DNA of 64,000 bases from Rhodocollybia butyracea (Eukaryota; Basidiomycota; Agaricomycetes; Agaricales; Omphalotaceae): the NCBI GenBank assembly GCA_015501585.1, contig JADNRY010000014.1, positions 62,001-126,000 of the forward strand. Direction: 5' to 3'. The number at the start of each line of letters is the position of its first letter. The first letter of the stretch is position 1. Positions 59,951 through 64,000 of the stretch are shown here, piece after piece. A model generated the notes under the pieces. That model had not been told where the DNA came from. It worked only from the letters and a program-made list of their open reading frames with translations, and ran no database searches. The position numbers and the translations under genes were made by a program.

Positions 59951-60262
59951 TCGAAGTATCAATGCTCACTTAGTTGAAGGCACTTCCAGTGATTTACCAA
60001 ACGGCCGAGTGATAGGGGGTGGCTGAGGAACTCTCGACTCCTGGTCGCAACTCATCAACACAATGGCAATGGCCATCGCCACTGGTTTCAATCTGTTTCA
60101 ATCTGTATCAATACTCACTTGAAGACACTTCTAGTGACTGGTTTACCAAACGGCCGAGTGATAGGAGGTGATAGGGGGTGGCCAAATAGCTCAGAGTAAC
60201 ACTCTCGACTCCTATCGACTCCTGGTCACAGCTCACGACGCAATGGCAATGATCGATCGCCC
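59951..60262. repeat. Direct tandem repeat, two units of about 135-160 bp
   Basis: Unit 1 (59951-60085) and unit 2 (60101-60262) share the blocks ACCAAACGGCCGAGTGATAG, GATAGGGGGTGGC, CTCTCGACTCCT, CTCCTGGTC and CAATGGCAATG in the same order. Unit 2 contains further small internal duplications. It ends about 460 bp upstream of the histidine-rich secreted protein gene. Confidence 0.65.
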
Positions 60263-60724
60263 AATGTTCCCAATCCCCCTGGCTCCACATTCCCGGACAT
60301 CCCTATTTCGTGGGCGGATGCCTTTGACACAAACCACTTGGTGGTGGGACCCGGTAGGAGTCAACGATCTGCGAAGGCAAGAGCTCGTTTCGACTTCCCA
60401 TACTCAAACGAGAGTGATTCAGACCATAGCCTCTTTCTAACACTGCACCTCACTGCACGCGGAAGATCACTGTCAATAAGTTGAATCACGTCCCAACTTT
60501 GAAACGCGAATGCATCATGTGCACAAACTTTGACCTCTCCTCTCAGCCTTGGTTTCAAGTTTGAATTACCATTTTGTTTGTCCAGATATAAAAATGCCTT
60601 AGGTTTTCCTAGTTTCCCCAGCAGAGCTGGTCTCTTCCCAACACACACTCATATCGTGCAGGACATTTCCACTTGTTTCCACATAGATCTTTCAGTTCAT
60701 CTAAAAACAACCTTACTATCTACA

Positions 60725-61473
60725 ATGGTTTACTCTCGATCTATTGTTGTTGCTCTCCTCGCCGCAGGAACTCTCTCTTCTGTTCTTGCTGCAGCTGTTA
60801 CTTCCGGCATCTCGCCACGAGAACCTGCTGATTCACTGATCGACATCTCATCGCGAGAACTTGAAAGGAGAAGCCACGAATTCAACCATCACCACCACCA
60901 CCACCATGATGCTCACTTCCACCACTTGGAAGAGGCCAGAGAACGCGTTCACCACGCCAGGGAGCGTCTCCGCTCTGCTAAGAAGCATCTTCACCACCTT
61001 TTCCTCAAGGAGGCAGAAGGCGAGTTCGTTTCTGTAAGTTTGCTTATTACATTTGGTAGTTTCTTCTCGCTCATTTTGATCAAAGGACCATCGTTTGAAC
61101 GCGGCCGAGCACCGTCTTCGCGCGGCCAAACATCGTCTACACCATGCCGAGAAAGAGCTCGAGGAAGCAAAGACGACGAATTCGAGTTTGATTTAGAAGA
61201 GGTCAAAGCGCGAGTCCACTTTGCCAAAGAACGACTGCGTGAAGCTGAGAAGGATCTTACTCACGATCTGATTGCGGAAGCTGTGAGTCGGTCATTTCGT
61301 TATTGTCTTCTTCTGTACTAACCGTTGATTTTTAGCAACCTCATATTGAGAGGAGGGACTCTCACTTTACTGCCGGATTGACTGCCTTGGCTGGATACGA
61401 ATTCGGAAAACACGAGGGACGAAAAGGGGAGGAGAACAACCACAGTTCGGATCCTAGTGCCGGTACTGACTAG
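60725..61473 (+). CDS. Secreted histidine-rich coiled-coil protein (one frameshift)
   Basis: Three exons (60725-61033, 61086-61282, 61336-61473) give about 214 residues if one base is restored. A signal peptide (IVVALLAAGTLSSVLAA) is followed by a linker and a run of seven histidines with more His close by. Then come repeated amphipathic helices of the form A-x-x-R-L-x-x-A: ARERLRSAKKHLHH, AAEHRLRAAKHRLHHAEKEL and VHFAKERLREAEKDL. Metal binding by the His tract is an inference. The frame breaks in the A run at 61169-61171: an added A gives EEAKDDEFEFDLEEV and continues to the stop. The family is not recognised. Confidence 0.65.
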
Positions 61474-61819
61474 TACCAGCGATACTTACTAACTAGAACT
61501 GTTGGTACTCAACATCGCGTTTTCGAAGGCGAACAGATATCGTTGTGTTTTTCCAGGTGATATCGGTAGATTTTTGGTGTCTGTAGATATTAGAAATAGG
61601 ATGGATTCCACGATTTGCATCAGAATGGGAAAAAATACTTAAAGCAACACCATAATCCATTGAACATTCATTTACGTTCAGTCCAAATCATCTCACAAGA
61701 TCACTATCTTTTTACTTAAAAGTTTACAGGCAGTCAACCATTACCACATATACACAACCTTGTATGAGCCCACCCTGACTCTCCCACAACTTGCCCACAA
61801 CATACTTGAGCTCAGCTTT

Positions 61820-62983
61820 TCACCATTTCTCATGAGCGGGGCGTACTTTCAAGAAAGAGATTAGCTGTTCAAGCACCTAATATCAAGCAAAATAGAGTAC
61901 TCACGATCCAGTTCCCAGGTCCAAGCGGAGCGATCTTGCTTTGCGAGATAAATATATGACTGTAAAGGGCTGAGTGTCAGTATAATGTACATACATCGAA
62001 TAAGAGTCATGTAATTACCGCAGCTATACCCTCTGGATTCAACCGAACATCTTCATTCTTCTCCCATTCTGGGTCATTTCGACGGGAGCGAGAGAGTGGG
62101 GTACTTATACCTGGATACATAACATTCAATTCAAAATGTCGCAGACCATCAAACCACATAGCGAACCTCCGTCAATAACAGCCTGCAAAAAATTCATCGT
62201 AAGGACTTGGCGTATTCGCAGATGAGAGAGAGAAATCTCACATGCGCGACATGGATATTTTGCTTCCCAAATTCCTTTGCCAAACTTTGGCTCAACGCCC
62301 TCATCGCGAACTTCCCTGCTGCGAATGCACTGGTGGTCGTATTACCTCTGATGCTGGCTGTTGCTCCTGTGAATATCAATATCCCGCGTTTTCCAGTCGT
62401 CTGATCGATCTCGTTCTTGGTAAAGTCAGTGATGACTTCATGAGCAAATGCAAAGGCGCCTTCGACATGGACTTCGGTGGAGCCTTTGACTTCCTCTGGA
62501 GTAATGCTGAGGAAATCCCGCCACACGCCATATGCGGAATTATAGATTGCAGCGCGGAGATTGTACTCGGGTGAGGGGTAACGAGTGCGAATGGATTTGA
62601 AGGCGGTTTGGATCGAGCTATATTCGTATGAGGGGATGGCAAATGAGGCAACCTGATGTGGTCGGTGAGCACTAGAGAGCAGAGAGTATGTACCATCGCG
62701 ACGTACTTCAGCGCCAGAGGCCTTTAACTCGTCCTCCAATGACTTGAGGCCACTGGCTCCGCGCGCGATAAGCGCGACACTGTAACCTTCCTTCGCAAAC
62801 GCACGACTACATGAAGTTCAGCGAGGTGGATACCAATAGGAAATCAGTATGACGTACGCAGAAGCTCCTCCGGTACCTTGCCCTGCACCAATACCTAGAA
62901 TGTTATAAATGCGTAAGATTTTATCGGATAAAGCGCGCAAAAGACTTGCCAGCGATAACGACAACAGGTTTAAAAGATGGCAT
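61820..62983 (-). CDS. Short-chain dehydrogenase-like protein, atypical active site
   Basis: Eight exons (62983-62950, 62894-62858, 62806-62707, 62652-62242, 62182-62167, 62110-62019, 61959-61905, 61845-61820) join in frame to 256 residues. A Rossmann fold is indicated by AGIGAGQGTG near the N-terminus (residues 11-20), VALIARG, and the TGATASIRG strand. The active-site segment reads SAFAAGKFAMRAL, so Phe stands where the classical Tyr of YxxxK is expected; the Lys is kept. The C-terminus WTWELD-LRPAHEKW is distinctive. Substrate is unknown, and activity may be altered. Intron 1 (62949-62895) uses a GC donor, and exon 5 is only 16 nt. A broken paralogue lies next to it at 63300-64000. Confidence 0.85.
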
Positions 62984-63299
62984 AGCTGTCGAAGGGTAAA
63001 TGAGTTGTCGTGTGTAAGAACTGTTCAGATTTTAAACTAAGTGAATTCGGTCAAGTGACGCAATTTCTCAGCTTGCGTTGTAATCATACTATCTTGCGTT
63101 GTAATCAGCATCTTGCTAAGCACTCGCCAGTCAAGTACAAGTACAAGTACGGTATCAGTAATGGATCCCGAGGTATTACAGAGCCATGTCACAAAAGTTG
63201 CAATGATTTGACTAGCGATTGCAAACCGATACATGATTACCAACTCTCATTTGCAGGACGTTCTGTGATTCAACTAGTGCGTTTTGTGCGAGTCCGAAG

Positions 63300-64000
63300 C
63301 TGGGTAGGTAATCACGATCCAACTCCCAAGTCCAGGCCAACCGCTCCTGCTTGACAAGGTTCAGATATGGCTGAACATCTTCAGCAGTCAGATAGTGCCA
63401 ATCTTTTTCTATCTCACCTTGGCAATACTTTTGGGCTTCAAACCGAGTTATTCTGAATCGTCCCGCTGGATTCCTGGACCATCTCTTTCGATTCCTACAA
63501 GGATCTTCGCGTCAGAAGGAGATAAGGGTAGAGACACTCATCAGGTACGCGCATGTGCAATCTGTGTTGAACTCGGCAATATTCTCGAACGACAATCGTC
63601 AAAGCTTACACGAATCCCATCCTTTCCAAATTCCTTGGCCAAACTTTGGCTCGATGCTCCGTTAGCAGACTTTGCCTCAGATGCCCTCACAAACGTAACG
63701 TATCGTGCCTGTAAAGATTAGGATGCCCTTCCTTCCCGTCTCCAAGTCAACTGAATTACTTTGGAATTGCAGTCAACATTCTCGGGAAAACACGAACGCT
63801 TCCGCGGTGTTGAGGATGAGAGATTGATTTACTTCTTCTGGCGTTGTCGAGAGAAAGGGTTTTAAGACAGCAAAGCTAAATTGCTGCTCCGATTCCACCT
63901 CCTGCTTCAGAAGGCCATATGGTATCCATAGCATCTTTGAAATCTTTGAAGTCTATATGGCTTGGCAGAAAATGGCGCGACCTGTACACGTCAGTGAAGC
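63300..64000 (-). pseudogene. Broken paralogue of the short-chain dehydrogenase gene
   Basis: Minus-strand pieces match the neighbouring gene: LVKQERLAWTWELD at about 63314-63360, SQSLAKEFGKDGI at about 63615-63665, and weaker matches to the NPE and mid-exon 4 regions. Frames change and stops intervene, and the F-A-A-G-K segment is replaced by unrelated residues. The 5' part runs off the window at 64000. A tandem duplication followed by decay is the simplest reading. Confidence 0.7.

Overview
The window is nuclear DNA of a basidiomycete fungus, most likely a mushroom-forming agaricomycete. The reasons are many short introns (mostly 45-70 nt, GT-AG), initiator tRNA genes with introns, and gene families that are abundant in Agaricomycetes: DUF6533 membrane proteins, LPP-type F-box proteins, MYND-finger proteins, a macrofage-activating-glycoprotein-like secreted protein and Zn2Cys6 regulators. 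All exon models were built by eye from splice sites and reading-frame continuity; no search was run.

Layout. 1-2215 is a decayed inverted copy of 9185-12150; both carry, in mirrored order, an F-box C-terminus, an initiator tRNA-Met and a small secreted-protein gene, and each arm has lost different parts. Between them lie an unrecognised broken gene (2.9-4.0 kb), a secreted GPI-type glycoprotein gene (5.5-6.8 kb) and a proline-rich hypothetical gene (7.3-8.2 kb). 11.6-19.6 kb holds a minus-strand run: F-box, cyclin-like, SUMO and a large BAR-like/disordered protein. 22-25.3 kb has a tandem pair of DUF6533 genes. 26.5-28.5 kb encodes a secreted M28 aminopeptidase with 11 exons. Then come an F-box protein (29.2 kb), a six-cysteine small secreted protein (30.9 kb), a Zn2Cys6 transcription factor (32.7-34.5 kb), an AlkB-like dioxygenase (34.9 kb) and a long multi-pass membrane protein with a disordered tail (37.8-41.4 kb). 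41.4-43.7 kb is repeat-rich.

44.8-54.0 kb is a tandem duplication of about 4.9 and 4.3 kb. Each unit contains a ribonucleotide reductase small-subunit relic, one copy of an unrecognised secreted protein gene and the 5' end of a C2H2 zinc-finger gene. The secreted protein is built from two long modules, each containing two halves that share a W-x-Y-F ... C-x5-C-F-G motif, with exon lengths repeating module by module. It is the best candidate here for something undescribed. The upstream GATAAG cluster is kept in both copies.

54-64 kb: the intact zinc-finger gene, a decayed coiled-coil gene, a frame-disrupted MYND-finger gene, a second intron-containing initiator tRNA-Met, a tandem repeat, a secreted histidine-rich coiled-coil protein, a short-chain dehydrogenase with Phe in place of the catalytic Tyr, and a broken paralogue of that dehydrogenase at the window edge.

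A recurrent oddity is that several otherwise good genes are broken by a single missing base in or beside short homopolymers. This pattern could be consensus-sequence error rather than biology.
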